From positions 186,001 to 250,000 of the forward strand of contig JAZGUH010000225.1 in the NCBI GenBank assembly GCA_037893225.1: a stretch of 64,000 nt of DNA. The letters run 5' to 3'. The notes under the pieces are model-generated. The model was not told the origin of the DNA. It ran no database searches and saw only the letters and a list, made by a program, of their open reading frames with translations. Within the stretch, counting starts at the first letter, position 1. Each line of letters starts with the position of its first letter. The DNA comes from Hippasteria phrygiana (Eukaryota > Echinodermata > Asteroidea > Valvatida > Goniasteridae). Both the position numbers and the translations under genes were made by a program. Below, piece by piece: positions 1 through 11,400 of this stretch.

Positions 1-305
1 AGCTCAAGGCGCTACATTATTACCCCTGCTCATCAGGCCTATTAATCATTCCTGAAACCTCAGCTCCCTGGGGAGTATACAGCAGCTGCAAGTTAAGGGC
101 ACATAGGCTAATCAAACACATGAGTGACATGACCATCACTGCCCTCACTACCCATTTACTCCTGGGTGGAAAGAAGCAACTTGTGACAAAGTTTCTTGCT
201 CAAGGGCACAAGCACCATGGCCTCCTGCTGAAATCGAACCCATAATCTGTAGGATCACCAAGATCTTGAGTCCCGTACACTAGAAAACGAGGCCACAATA
301 CTCCA
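1..305 (-). mobile_element. tRNA-derived SINE-like repeat, older copy
   Basis: The reverse complement aligns along its length with 52885-53370. Both copies carry a degenerate polymerase III B-box-like stretch (GGGTTCGAT here), then a conserved body reading 'CTTGAGCAAG...ACTTTGTCACAAGTTGCTTC', then a Lys/Met-rich-looking but noncoding tail around 'CTCCCCAGGGAGCTGAG'. The body resembles the conserved central part of several deuterostome SINEs, known to me from general knowledge. This copy has a single TTAA at 93-96 where the 52.9-kb copy contains a 213-bp insertion, so it is the empty site of that insertion. The window starts inside or near its 3' end. Confidence 0.6.
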
Positions 306-1111
306 CTTTGTACCTATTCCATAGCAGAAAAATATAACAAACCTTTAGTGTACTTCATGGACCAACAATGCTGAAGTTTGCATGTGCATGCAGATTTCTA
401 TCAATGCATCACTATTTTAAGCAAATTCTGCTTCTAAAGTTAGCATTCTCTTCCCTGCGCTTACTGCTTACAGGATCTATGAAATGGAGTGGCGGACAAT
501 CATGTGCTTAGTGCTTACCAACCCTATGAAATTGTGCCCATGTGTTTTTGAAGTCTCAATTAGCGGCAGTACTCAGATGGACTAAATTTGCATATTTCAA
601 CAATTACTTTTCTCAAAACTCAGTGTTTCATAACCTCTACAAGAATTCACCTTAAGACTAAAGCTAAGCAAGCACCTCGGGTAAAATTTGCAAGAGTCTA
701 AAGAGTAATTTAAACGGTACAATCTGATAACAAATAAATCGCCAGTAAGGAGGGAAGAAAACTACGGGAGACTTTTAACTCTGATCAAATTATGTCCATA
801 AGCCCAACAGTTACTCAAGACTACACAAAAGCCCAACAAAAACTTAAAGAGTCCGACGAGTAATTTGATCTGTTATCAAAGAATCGCCAGTGATGATGTA
901 GGTAGAAAAATAGAGTCAACTTTTACCAGAACTTCAATCAAATTTCAACTTTTTCATGTCTGCAGGCCCAACTTTAATTGGAAAAATGGATGGACTTGCG
1001 AGGACAATATTGATCATTTATCACATCCAGGTCCCGAGATATCACAGGGCTGTTATTTACTCAGATGGAAAGTGCAGCATTGTTGACATCAAACCACAAG
1101 CCACCCTACCA
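306..1111. other. No gene recognised
   Basis: The sequence is AT-rich with only short open frames and no splice-bounded coding signal that I could see. Nothing in it matched the repeat families found elsewhere in the window. Confidence 0.4.
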
Positions 1112-1134
1112 CCCCCCCCCCCCCCCCCCCCCCC
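1112..1134. repeat. Poly-C tract, 23 bases
   Basis: An uninterrupted run of 23 C preceded by CCACCCTACCA. It produces a spurious polyproline open frame and is one of at least six C or G homopolymers of 14 bases or more in the window. Confidence 0.95.
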
Positions 1135-1189
1135 TTCTTGTGGGAAGATGATGGCTAGGATCCACACGCAATTAGGCAACCATCCGCCT

Positions 1190-1712
1190 TGTTAGCGATC
1201 CTGCGTAATTAATTCGATCAGATATCCTTCAGGCCAAGACGCGGAAAAAACCTGTTTATGGGGCCAAACCGCAATAGAACCTCCCCAAATCTGTGGGGAT
1301 TTCTACTCTAGTAAGAAAATACTCACCTCAGATATCTATAAATAGATTTCCAATGCACAACAATTCCGCCAACAAGAACAAAGAACATTGCATCACCCCG
1401 TACATGTACACTGCCTGCTACATGACTATACACACCAGAATTTCAAGGATAACTCTCCTGTTTTCTAGCACGTGCTTCAAGTACACACACAAATTTGTTT
1501 GGCTTGGAAGGGCTGCAAAGAATGCACGTTTTTGTCGAGGATGGGAAAACAAGACAAAAGGTTGACAAAAAGGTGAGAATTTTGTCAATAAAAAAAAAAA
1601 CAATTAAGCAGCGGTTTGACTTGTTAGAGATCCAGCATAATCAATTCAATCACATATCCTTTGGGGTCACATTATGAACAAGTTTGTTTATGGGGACAAA
1701 ACATGATAGAAT
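1190..1712. repeat. Diverged direct repeat pair, about 90 bp units
   Basis: 1190-1282 and 1619-1712 are diverged direct copies. Both run TTGTTAG-GATC, then a TAATTAATTCGATCA or TAATCAATTCAATCA block, then ATATCCTT, then GTTTATGGGG-CAAA. The second copy sits about 430 bp downstream in the same orientation. This could be a local duplication or the two long repeats of a decayed element. I found no coding capacity between them. Confidence 0.6.
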
Positions 1713-2321
1713 GTGCCTTTGCGTTAATCTTTTTTTCTTTTAAAGGAGATTGGAGAAGACGAGAAAAGGTGAGAAAAGGCAAGCATGTTTTTTAAGAAAC
1801 AAAATAATTACAAAATGACATTTCCCATTTTTAGCTTAACTCGATGCTGGAATTGCATCTTGTACAAAAAAAGCTCTCCCCAAAAATGAAGAAAAAAAAC
1901 ATACGAGCCCTTTTGCCATGTCCTTCCCCTGTAACGTAGAATCCTATTTTCATCGCATCACCTCTGAAATTTGTTTTCCTGGAGGCAATCCGGCTCCCTT
2001 CCCAGGGGATGATATTTTTTTAGATTAATGTGTGTGCTCAGAGACGTGCACCTACATCCACGCGGAGAGCTAATGAGCTAAGACGACAAGGTGAACAGAT
2101 ATGGCGCCAGTAAGCAAACTGGTCGGCAAATAGGACGTTATGTAAGCTCCGTTTGACTTCCATCCCAGATTCTACCAAGACATCTGCAGTGGAGCATCCT
2201 TATTACAACACAGTGCCATCGACACTTCATCAGATCTTGATGAAGTTTACAATCAAACAATTTAAACAAATTCTAGCCCTACATGTAACTGCAACAAATG
2301 ATGCTACTGTTATACAATGTA
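1713..2321. other. No gene recognised
   Basis: AT-rich sequence with no supported coding exon and no repeat relation that I noticed. Confidence 0.35.
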
Positions 2322-2999
2322 TAAACACCTCAACAAAAGTAAGTTCCCCAAATGAATCTGTATATTTCATATTAGATGTACACAGGATTTGTATTAACCT
2401 TGGTGGGGATCATCAGTGGGACCCATGGAACAAATACTGAAACTGACTAGCCCTACCTACTGTTATGCATGAATGAGCAGAGTGTAAAGGAGATATTGAC
2501 ACTTCAAAAACTGCAAAATATTTTCCACAGTACAGATATTATTCAGGACACAAACTCGACAGAAATTGGTTCAATCTGACGTTCTTCTTCTGAGCGCAAG
2601 ATTGACTGCAAGACGATCTTCCACTGGCATTGTAACTTTGGGTCGGCCGGTTCTTGGCAAATCTTGGACTGCTCCGGTTAATTCAAATTTATCATACAAT
2701 TTTCTTACTGCATTTGTACTCTCATTCTACGCGCAACTTGCTTTACTGACGTACGAGCCTCCAGGAGGCCTATTGCAATTGCCGTCTCTTGGATCGACAG
2801 GCGAGGCATTCTTTTGCTAAACACAGAGATGGAACTGTCCTTTGGCACTGATAAAGTCAAACTGACTGTTGAGTTATATGCCTGCACTGGACACATACCA
2901 TTCTGCAATGATCTCCACCAAAGGTTAATAAAAATCCTATGTATATCTTAGGAAATGTAAAATTCATTTAGGGGGAACTTACTTTTGTTGAGGTGTTTA
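2322..2999 (-). mobile_element. Tc1/mariner-type DNA transposon, internally deleted
   Basis: The ends are inverted copies of each other for roughly 90 bp: TAAACACCTCAACAAAAGTA at the left and the complement of TACTTTTGTTGAGGTGTTTA at the right. Each end abuts a TA dinucleotide (2320-2321 and 3000-3001), the target duplication typical of Tc1/mariner elements. The similarity continues inward through GTAAGTTCCCC to a GGTGGGGATCAT-like boundary near 2412 and 2906. Between the TIRs lies the frameshifted N-terminal part of a transposase on the minus strand. At 678 bp it is about half the usual 1.2-1.7 kb length, so the catalytic part is missing and the copy cannot be autonomous. Confidence 0.85.
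2570..2809 (-). pseudogene. Tc1-like transposase N-terminus, frameshifted
   Basis: Reading the minus strand from the ATG at 2809, the first frame gives MPRLSIQETAIAIGLLEA followed by TSVKQVARRMRV. This is the first helix-turn-helix of the Tc1/mariner DNA-binding domain (alternating hydrophobics, then a conserved QVARR). That frame stops soon after. Near 2700 a shift opens a second frame with AVRKLYDKFELTGAVQDLPR then TGRPK, the second helix-turn-helix plus the GRPR-like minor-groove motif of this family. The reading ends at a stop near 2571, before any DDE/D catalytic residue. The split between frames, the early stop and the missing catalytic domain make it a relic. It lies between the TIRs of 2322-2999, and the match to family architecture is strong. 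Confidence 0.85.
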
Positions 3000-4857
3000 T
3001 AATTAGAGAGTGGCAGCCAAACTGCTCTGCATTTCGCATGAAACTTTGTTACTTTCAACAACCGACTAAAGCATGTAAACTTTCCTGATACACCTTCACA
3101 CCTAAAGAGGGCGCTTCAATGATATCATCTACTGATATATTATTTATAGTACACAGGAGTTGAAACCCAGGACATGTTTATCTCCCATAAAACAATTGCC
3201 ATGGGTACTGGTTCATTTATTTTCAACCTACAAGTAAACACTTTGGACCACAGGGCCCTTCACTTGACCCTTATCCAAAAACCAGGCGGTCTTGTGAACA
3301 TACACTTTATGTAATAATTCACTTGTTATATTGATAGATTGATCTGTACTTTTTCCAAGCCCGCCTCACATTTGCCTCACATTTACTCAGTACGCGGTTT
3401 CACGAACTGACACCCAGGTGTGCGTAAATGTCAGTTCGTGAAAACGGTGAAGAAATGTACCCACCATTCACCACTTATTGTATGTACGTCGACAGCTTGA
3501 TAGTTCCACATTCAACTCATCACATGTGTACAAGTCTGTGATCAGGCCCCAATTTCATGGCTTTAGGAACCACCGAAGTCTGTGCCTACAATCATCATTC
3601 TGTGCTTCTACATAGTGCTGGTAAAGAAATTCTGTGCTTATCCCTGTGTTAGCACATAATCCTTAGTAATGGCATCAGCCAAAATTCCTTGCTAACCCAT
3701 GAAATACAGTACATGAATGCTAACAATTAGTGAAGAATTTTCTGCTGTTTGAAGTAATTCTTTGCTTTATACAAAGAATGCCTTGGCAGAGCCAAGACAA
3801 TGGGGTTGGTGTACAACTTTTTATTGATTGTGTATGCACTTCAGTAAAATGGTTTTTGGCAGTCTGAATCAGTTACACACTCCAAGTCAAATACACTTAA
3901 CGCCACCTGGGGCACAAGTGAAATCCAAAGCTAACAAACTGCTGTTATAACCCATGAAATCAGCAAATCAAAGAGCTAAGAAGACATCACGCCAGACACA
4001 CAGAGCCATTTGTACATTTTCTGAAAGCATGCAAAAATCAATTAAAAAAACAACTGGTGTACATGTAGTTCCAAGTACTGCTGCTCCAACAAATTAAATT
4101 CAGGAGGCCGACAAGAAGTCAAAAGCCTCTGCACTTTTTAGGACAGAACAGGCCAAGATTGCCCAACTAGGAGTGGCATTCTGCTTCCCCCTGTTGGGTT
4201 CATTTCATCATTCACCGGCTTCTTGGAATAGGTGTCAGCCTTCTATTTAAACTTCTTCAAAGTTTTTCTTGGAGTTAAATACCACCCACTTCTATACTTA
4301 GTCAGTGCCTGGTCCTGCGGTTTGAGCAGAGCCAGCTGTCCCACTAGCTACATTCAATAGCCACAAAACCCATCACTGGCCAATCCATCACACATTTTTA
4401 AGGGGAGGATTCAAAAACACAGACTGAGCACACAAAAATCTTTTTTTTTAAATCTATCTGACGTTGGATGCTGCACCATTTCACTTCTGCTTGCTGGGGT
4501 GGGGTTGGCTCCGTTGCCCCGCCCCCGCCCCCACCCTTCAAAACTCACAAAGATCACAACTCACTCCCCAACCCTGCCCCTGAAATGGTGACTCATGTTG
4601 GATTCAAGTTTGTTTGGTAACCCGATAATTTGTTGAAAGTTCATGCATGACAATGTAGTTGGAATATTTGACCTATAGCTTTGGCCCACTCAGCAATGAC
4701 TGTGGAAGCCTTTGGGGGTTTCCCCAACCAACAAATGGTCTGCATCTCTTCTTTCATTTTACCACATCGTCAGCATTCTGGACTTGTTCCAAGAAGATAA
4801 GATTTCCTGGATATTTATAGCAATCACAAATCCGTAAAAAAATCTATAGATCAAGTT
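3000..4857. other. No gene recognised; one short hairpin
   Basis: The only structure I saw is an inverted pair at 3398-3412 and 3429-3443 (TTTCACGAACTGACA and its exact complement, 16-base loop). The rest is AT-rich with no coding exon that I can support. Confidence 0.4.
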
Positions 4858-5330
4858 ATTAAATGTAGTGTACATGATTGGTCATTGTTGCAATTTTCAG
4901 AAATGGGCAGATTTTGGGGTTAGTATTTTATAGGAAATATCGTTCCACTGACCTGTTCAAAGTTTTGCGTTGTTGGATGGTAAAAAAATGAGAGAAACAC
5001 GGCGCTCGTTTTCAACCGTCGGGCGGATGATAGCCTTTAGTCAAGGCGCGCGTGGCTACCTGGACGCGTGACGCGCCCCGAATGCCAGCATATCCGGGGC
5101 GCACCACTCGTCCGGGTAGCCACGCGCGCCTTGACTAAAGGTTACAGGGCAGTTTTCCAACGATTTCCAGCTAGAAATCGTTGGAAAACGATATAAATTT
5201 CCACTTTTCTTGACAACGACAGCACACCTGGTGCCATCATTTCACAGGATGATTGAGACTACTATTAACTTACAGTCTAGTAAGGTATTTCGTAATAATT
5301 CAGTAAAAAAAAAAATTGGAGGATTACCAA
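4858..5330. mobile_element. Dispersed repeat (family K) with GC-rich hairpin, copy 1
   Basis: This segment is repeated almost base for base at 33722-34200 in the same orientation, starting at AAATGTAGTGTACATGATTG and running through a block ending at CACAGGATGATTGAGAC. Its centre is a perfect 27-bp inverted repeat: 5034-5060 and 5115-5141, arms CCTTTAGTCAAGGCGCGCGT... . The loop is itself partly palindromic (GCGCCCC/GGGGCGC). A second small hairpin, CAACGATTTCCAG/CTAGAAATCGTTGG, follows near 5158-5186. Diverged relatives without the GC-rich hairpin occur at 12741-13100, 32196-32620 (inverted) and 57785-58110 (inverted). I could not assign TIRs or a superfamily. Confidence 0.7.
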
Positions 5331-6740
5331 TCGTATAAACTACCTTTAAGATTTTAAGTCTAGATTTCCTGGAGAAAAAAACACTGACAACTGACTGATT
5401 GAGTTTCCTCCACAAATCAACCCACTTAAAAGTTTCTTCTCATTGTACCAATAGTTTTTGATTCACGAATAGAAACTGTACGCTTTGCAAGTAGGCTCCA
5501 TGTACATACTTTACCATTTTTGCAAGGGCTTAGGCATGCTTGTATTTGTATTAACTACAGCGCAAATATTATACCCAAGGGATTGAAGTATGCCAGACCA
5601 CTTCATCATTCGTAGACTTCAGATGAAACACCGATTCCAATTCCTGCATATTTGTGCTAGTTATTCCCACTAAAGATCAATATTCAAGGAATGGCATTCA
5701 CAATAAATTCTGAATAATACTGCAGTCTTGAACATGCTTTGCCTTGCATAATTTATATTGTAAGCCAATAAACAGTCAGTCAGAATGGGGATAGGATGCT
5801 TCAGGTCTACAGAAATTGAAAATGATTCTGAAACAATGATGAATGCATAAATACAATTTCTGCTATGTATTTGTTTTAACAATGGATCGAACCTCGGGAC
5901 AGAAACAAATAATCGTCCGCGGCTCAGCCCACAAAAAATACCCCCCCCCCCCCCTCGGCTGTTATTTGTATGCCTCGATCAGAAAAGCATTGCTTGTCAT
6001 CTCTCTAATGTCCAGAGCTGTGTACAAAAGCAATATTTCCTTCTGCCTATGACATCAGCAAGAAAAGAGTTTTGTTTCTGTTCCAAGTCTTGGTAAATTT
6101 ACCAGAACACAAAAATTCTCAAAGTTTCAAAGGGTTTTGGAGGGTCGAGGACTAGTGGGGTCAAATGAATACATTACCAACCCCACTTCTTTATGCTTTC
6201 AGTTCCTTGAAGCTTCCATCTGGTCATTGCAAAATGCCGATGACAATGCCTTAGTTTTGCATACAATACACTCACATGCCAAGCAAGTAAGAGTACCAGA
6301 ACAATCTTCCCACACCTTTAAAAATAGGCACCTCATGTCATGCCTACTGTACATGGGAAAAACACCATTTCAAGTGATTCGCTAGGGACCCCTCAAGTGT
6401 CTACACTCACTGATGCAGTAATGGGGGTTATCCATAGCCTGAGGCCTACTCAACAGGCACTGCATATTGGTGTACTAGAAATATCAATCAGCAACCATGA
6501 CAGAGTGCATCTGTTGCATGGGTGGCAAACAAAAAAGACCCCAGATATTATGCTTTGGAAACTCCAACATTTTTGGAATCGCGAGCAGGAATTGCGATTC
6601 CATATATCATGCACAAGACATGCGTTGGCGAAACATATCCCTTGGTTCTACACACGAAACAGGCCGTTTTTTGTTGTGTTCGCTTGCGGCGGGAGTTTCT
6701 TATTCTACCTAGAATTATGCAAGTTTTTTTTTTTAGGTCA
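5331..6740. other. No gene recognised; poly-C tract
   Basis: It holds a 14-base C tract at 5941-5954. Open frames here are short and overlap in all phases between 6340 and 6830, and none has a recognisable domain. Confidence 0.4.
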
Positions 6741-6745
6741 GCAGA

Positions 6746-6913
6746 CAAGGGCGGCGGAACAGGGCTAACAGGGGTGGCAGTTGCCACCCCAAAATAAACT
6801 TGTGGAGAGTATTGGGGTGGCAGTGCCACCCCAATACGCTTTAAGCAGTTTTAAGCAGTAACATTTAAAAATGGTGATGCCACCCGAATAAAAATCAGCT
6901 TCCGCCGTTCTTG
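6746..6913. mobile_element. 168-bp MITE with 5-bp target duplication
   Basis: The ends CAAGGGCGGCGGAA and TTCCGCCGTTCTTG are inverted copies with two mismatches. They are flanked by the identical pentamer GCAGA at 6741-6745 and 6914-6918. The interior holds an inverted repeat with a one-base centre, ATTGGGGTGGCA-G-TGCCACCCCAAT (6811-6835), and a second GGGGTGGCA/TGCCACCCC pair just before it. A 5-bp duplication does not settle the superfamily. Confidence 0.75.
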
Positions 6914-7089
6914 GCAGATGATTAGAATCGCCAGGCATTGGGCTCGATTTGAATTATGATTCTGATGTTGGGGTTGAATGAAGCGATCCCTGCATGGAGA
7001 TGCCTAAGTCCAAATCCGTGCTTCAATTCAATGCCTAATAGGTCCGACAAAATCTCATCCTACAACCAAATACAGCCCAAATAAAGTCT

Positions 7090-7212
7090 GAACGCCCCAT
7101 AAGTCTGACAATTAACTGTAGGGTTTTTACAGCCCCCATAAGTCTGACCCATCTGAAGTCTGACACCTCATAAGTCCCAAATTTTGACTTCTGAGGCGTC
7201 AGACTTATGATA
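7090..7212. repeat. Short dispersed array of CATAAGTCTGAC
   Basis: The dodecamer CATAAGTCTGAC appears near 7096 and 7138, shortened near 7167 (CATAAGTCCC), and inverted as GTCAGACTTATGA near 7198. Related TCTGACA words lie between. It resembles the subterminal repeats of a decayed foldback element, but I found no outer TIRs. Confidence 0.45.
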
Positions 7213-9028
7213 CGGCCCAACCGAAGCCTACCAGATATTGAAAAGCCCATACAAAGTGAATATTATGACATAATGATCCATTTCACATGAAAAATGTAGG
7301 GCCTGCATTTTATACACCTTATGCACACTGTAGTATATATACAGTGTACATGTTCAGTAGATGAAACTGATATTTAAACAATGTATGTAATGTAAGGTTA
7401 TCACAGAATATAAACACATGTACATTACAGTTTCATCCCCATCTCAAGTTTCCATGAAATTAACTTTCATCTACAGGCTTGTTTGTCGACTCACTTTCTG
7501 TTGGTTGGTTCATTCATTCATTCATTCCAGGTTTTTAGTATTACTGTACGGAGGGAATTTTTCTGGTTCACAGAAATCAAAATAGGAAAAAATCTACCAA
7601 AACAGTGATGAAGACATAAGAAAATAAAGCTTGTGACGTATTTATGCATTTTCATTTTTTATCAAGATTTCGGACGGAAACATTGTGGGGTGTGTCTGGT
7701 TGTGATATCATTGCTTACACATACACCGCAAATTTGTTTTTTACACAATTCAGACTTCTAGGCAATGCAAACAAAGGCTTTACTTTCAAAGGCATCACAG
7801 CCAAGAGCAAGTTCACTCAAGGAACGTGGTTATCTATAGTTGACGACATTTGGATAACTGAACACTGGCTAGCCGACCATGTCTAGCCGTCCATTTGGAA
7901 CTGAGCCTATAGGGCATGGTTATCAATGGCAACATCGTACATACTAAACTGGAACAAGTGAAGTGGGGACCGGTGAGATCATAGTTTCACTAGCCATCGT
8001 TCCCACTCGTTGTCATTGCGTAGGTGTGAGGTACAGTCACAAATCAACCGCTAGTTAAGCAATTTTCCTTCATCGCACTTGCTCCAGAAAGAGGCATTTC
8101 TTGTGAGTGCAGGCAAGCCCAGTGATGTTTTTCTCAGCTTAAGTGGCTATCAATTATTAAAACACAAAGTTGCTTAACAATATTTATTTCTTATAATATT
8201 CATCACCGTTTATAAGCATTTTTACCAACTTTGGGTTCCTGTTAAACCTTTCAAACCTTCATTTCTTTTATGAGACCATCCAATATTCTGTTTATATTCG
8301 TTCAAGCAGTGAACCATTTCAGTTCTCCTCCTTGATCCTCTGAAAATAAATACTAATCTCTGCCAGGGATCAGAGAATGACCTAGGGTCATTTGAAGGAG
8401 CCAAGCCTACAGCTGGCCTTGCCAAGGAGAAGTTCATTTTCCTGCATCATAAAACACCCTTCCAGCCCACTCAAGTCCCTAGGAAAAAGACTGATGGCAC
8501 CAGCCTAATGGAAACACTCTAGACATCTCTCAAGGAGTGAAGGGCCAATTCATTACTTGGGATGTTGGTTTTGTTAGTATCAAACTCAATGCTTCAATCC
8601 GCCACAGCATCCATCAAATGAGGACATGAAGGTGAAGACATCCCCTGTGATGATTTTAATTCTTTAGGATGCAAGCGAACCTTGGTGTAGTCCACAGTTT
8701 TACTCAAGCTTTATGATCAATCTGTAAGATTTTACACAAAAATGTAGGAGCAATCAAAGTTAAAGGATTGCAATAAAGATTTTTACTTTTGTGGAACCAG
8801 GTTTTGAAGAGCTTTGGTCTATTTCTGCTGGGCACTTTTATACATTATAAAGAACGTCGGCACTGACAGTGTGATTTCATCGTGTCAGAAGCTCAAGTAC
8901 ATGTACATTGTACATGTACAGTTACAAGTAACAGTGCAAATTAAAGGTACATTTGTACATGTACACGTATATGTACATGTATGATCACAGAGCAAAGAAC
9001 ACAGCACTGGGGTCCATCATCCAACAGT
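7213..9028. other. No gene recognised
   Basis: It contains an imperfect ATTC run at 7508-7526, a GTTGAC/AGCTAGCC-rich stretch near 7790-7880 that resembles words at 24550-24960, and TACATG hexamer runs at 8898-8980. I see no supported exon. Confidence 0.4.
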
Positions 9029-9658
9029 GTTGTAGTCGAGACCCCGAAGTCCGAGACCGAGACCAAGACCGAGACCTGATGGTCCGAGACCGAGACCTGG
9101 AAGACCGAGACCGAGACCTAATGGCCCGAGACCGAGACCGAGACCTTGTATGTCATATACATAATAAAAGAATGCAAAAAGATCACAAATTTCCACATGT
9201 AAACCGTATTTATTGACATCAAGAATAAGGCTGCGGTTACACGGTTAACTGACCATTTATCCGGTAACATGTTTACATTACATGTATATCGGTTCGGTTC
9301 GGTTATCCATTAATAAATTCTAAAATACAAAAAATAAAACTATTAAAATATTAGTCGACAGCTGCGACCAAGTTTCATCCGTATGACATGGTTACAAAGA
9401 TAACAGTAAACGCACAACCATAATAAAAAATGACTTGTCAATTATACATCTCGAGTCGAGTCGAGCGTGCTGTAATCGATTCTGCACATGTGCTGTTTGT
9501 ATAAAATATTGGTGGTCTCGATACCGAGACCAGCAAAATACTGAGACCACGGGGTACCGAGACCGAGACCGAGACCACAGGGTACCGAGACCAAGACCGA
9601 GACCAGGAAAAACTGGTCTCGAGACCGGTCTCGAGACCGAGACCGGTCTCGAGACCTC
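9029..9658. repeat. GAGACC hexamer satellites bracketing a 370-bp spacer
   Basis: 9040-9147 and 9515-9658 are built from CCGAGA/GAGACC hexamers. The left block begins CAGTGTTGTAGTCGAGACC, and the right block contains the palindrome GGTCTCGAGACC. Blocks of this type occur at the ends of some hAT-like elements, and the left edge (CAGTGTTGTAG) looks like such a TIR. The matching right TIR is not evident, so the element may be truncated. The spacer 9150-9514 shows no gene. The repetitive Arg/Asp-rich open frames through it are artefacts of the hexamer. Confidence 0.65.
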
Positions 9659-10339
9659 CAAGTCACAAGAAAATACTGAAAAAACATTCTGTTTTTAATA
9701 ACCATGATTTTGTGTACGCTCATGTATGTGCTTATTTTGTTGTTGAAGTTGAAATAGGCCACTGTATTTTTGAAGGCCTTCAGATGCAATTTTCTCGAAG
9801 ATGACAGCATTTCAAACTGAAAAATGCATGTACATCTTTATACTTTATCTTTATACTTTATACACTGTAGGCTTTCAGATTGAAACTAATCACATTGTCC
9901 TTTGATCAATTCAAAGGTATACCTCTAGACATGTACATCAATCACTGACAATGAGTCATTCAAATTAAATACAATAAACCCCAAAATACATTTTATATAT
10001 TGCGACAAGCTTTCCCTCAAATCCCTCAATAATCAAAGCTGTAGCCAACCGGACTTGTGCGTATTTATTGCACTCTTTCCCAGAGTCTGTCTGTTGAGTC
10101 ACATGATTTTATGCAAGGCAGGGTCAAGAGGGGATCAAGGTTATCAGGAGCAGAAAGCCAAGCATCTCAACTTGTCACAGAGGTTTTGGTTTCGTCTGAT
10201 TGTCAACAATGGCAGAAAACAGCCTCATATGTACATTGGTCCCCAGGGTAATGGCCCAGTTGCTCCCCATTCACTCATAAATTCTCCTAAACTAAGATTT
10301 GTGTGGGAAATGTACCTTTGGATTTAGTGCTGACAAACA
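9659..10339. other. No gene recognised
   Basis: AT-rich; short open frames only, with no domain and no repeat relation that I could establish. Confidence 0.35.
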
Positions 10340-10596
10340 TTAACCCTAACCATCCCTAACCTGCCAAAATCAAACACCCCATTTGTGTTGAATTTTGTGT
10401 GATTGGGTACTGTGGAGCCTTGGCACCATCACTTTGCATGGGACTTGATGCCCTGATTTTGTCTAAGTACAAAGAATGTGCCATTGGTTTACTACAGTGT
10501 TGGAGCATGGAGGAAGAAAACATTTCTTCCTCCATGGTTGGAGTTTGTGTGGTTAGGGAAGGATTCTAGTAAAAAGCCTTGGGCTGTTAGGGTTAA
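10340..10596 (+). mobile_element. Family E element with TTAACCCTAAC ends
   Basis: It starts with TTAACCCTAAC and ends with the exact complement GTTAGGGTTAA. The interior matches, in inverse orientation, 30297-30506, and matches the flanks of the hAT-like insertion at 20613-21866. It is noncoding. If the outer TTAA is the target duplication it would be a TTAA-type element, but I have no empty site to prove that. This copy carries a 33-bp hairpin insertion at 10505-10537 that the other two copies lack. Confidence 0.7.
10505..10537. mobile_element. 33-bp hairpin insertion flanked by TTGGA
   Basis: Compared with the family E copies at 30.3 kb and 21.9 kb, this copy has extra sequence consisting of a near-perfect hairpin (14-bp arms CATGGAGGAAGAAA and its complement, 3-base centre). 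It is bounded on both sides by TTGGA (10500-10504 and 10538-10542). The other copies read TGTTGGA once at this point. That is the footprint of a tiny insertion with 5-bp duplication, or of a templated hairpin repair event. Confidence 0.6.
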
Positions 10597-10639
10597 GGTT
10601 TCTATTGTGAGAACCATTACTGATTGGCATTCTGTATAG

Positions 10640-10862
10640 TGGTGTAGTCAAGTGCTTTTTGATGACTATGGTACAAGTTCCAATGGGGGGGGGGGGGTGA
10701 TTTGGTCTCACCATTGGTGGAAGTTACCTTGACTGGGTCTAGATGTAGGTCTGTAAATTGGGATAATTTCTTTGGTATCTACTGAAGATCCACTTTTTAG
10801 ATATATGGACCCAGAAAAAACCGTAAGGGTGGTGGGTGCACCACACTAATTCAAGCTCCATT
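10640..10862 (+). repeat. Family H repeat fragment; poly-G run
   Basis: It shares GGTCTCACCATTGGTGGAAG, GACTGGGTCTA and CCGTAAGGGTGGT blocks with 18410-18600 (same orientation) and 63465-63670 (inverted). A 13-base G run lies at 10685-10697. Noncoding. Confidence 0.55.
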
Positions 10863-10985
10863 GACAACAGTGTAAAATCAACAAAGTTCAGGGCCAAATA
10901 ACCTGTACCCCAGTACACCGGGGTCTACACAAACAAATGTCACTTATTGTCTGATCTTTTGTCTTTCCATTTCTTTTCTATTTTT

Positions 10986-11004
10986 GGGGGGGGGGGGGGG
11001 GGGG
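10986..11004. repeat. Poly-G tract, 19 bases
   Basis: An uninterrupted G homopolymer following a T-rich stretch. Confidence 0.95.
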
Positions 11005-11269
11005 TTAGCCAATTACATTTTTAATTATTGACACAAAACAAACCCACCTCCCAAAAAGTCCTATTTCCCAAGCCGATCAACAGCCATTCTTAAAATGGCA
11101 TCCCTCCACTTTCTCGGGCAAATAGGACCCATTTTTCAACAGTAATTTTATCAAGTCTGCACACAGATGGAAGCCCAGAAACCAGGGAGTTGATGCTGGG
11201 CTATGTTTACACAATCCCACAATTTTTGGAGGCACAAACGCTCCTTTTTCATTTTATGTTGATGAGCTG

Positions 11270-11400
11270 GCGCATAAATTCGGACATGAATTAGTGTAGT
11301 GCACCCTGGTAGGGTTAGCAACCTCTGTTGTAGCCCTTTACCTAGAGTGGCTTTTAGCCTTGTATTGGGTGACTTCCATAATAAAAAAGTATAAGCTTGC
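11270..11400. repeat. Family H repeat, second part
   Basis: The block CCCTTTACCTAGAGTGGC followed by TTTTAGCCTTGT and GACTTCCATAA recurs at 18540-18592. The two copies give nearly the same minus-strand peptide (RLKATLGKGLQ), which reflects DNA-level relatedness of repeats and not a gene. An inverted echo, AAGGCTAAAAGCCACT, lies near 11660. Confidence 0.5.

Noticed and set aside
956..1195. Polyproline open frame
   Set aside because: It results from the 23-base C tract; no other coding evidence.
9029..9700. Arg/Asp/Glu-rich open frames
   Set aside because: They are translations of the GAGACC hexamer satellite in several phases.
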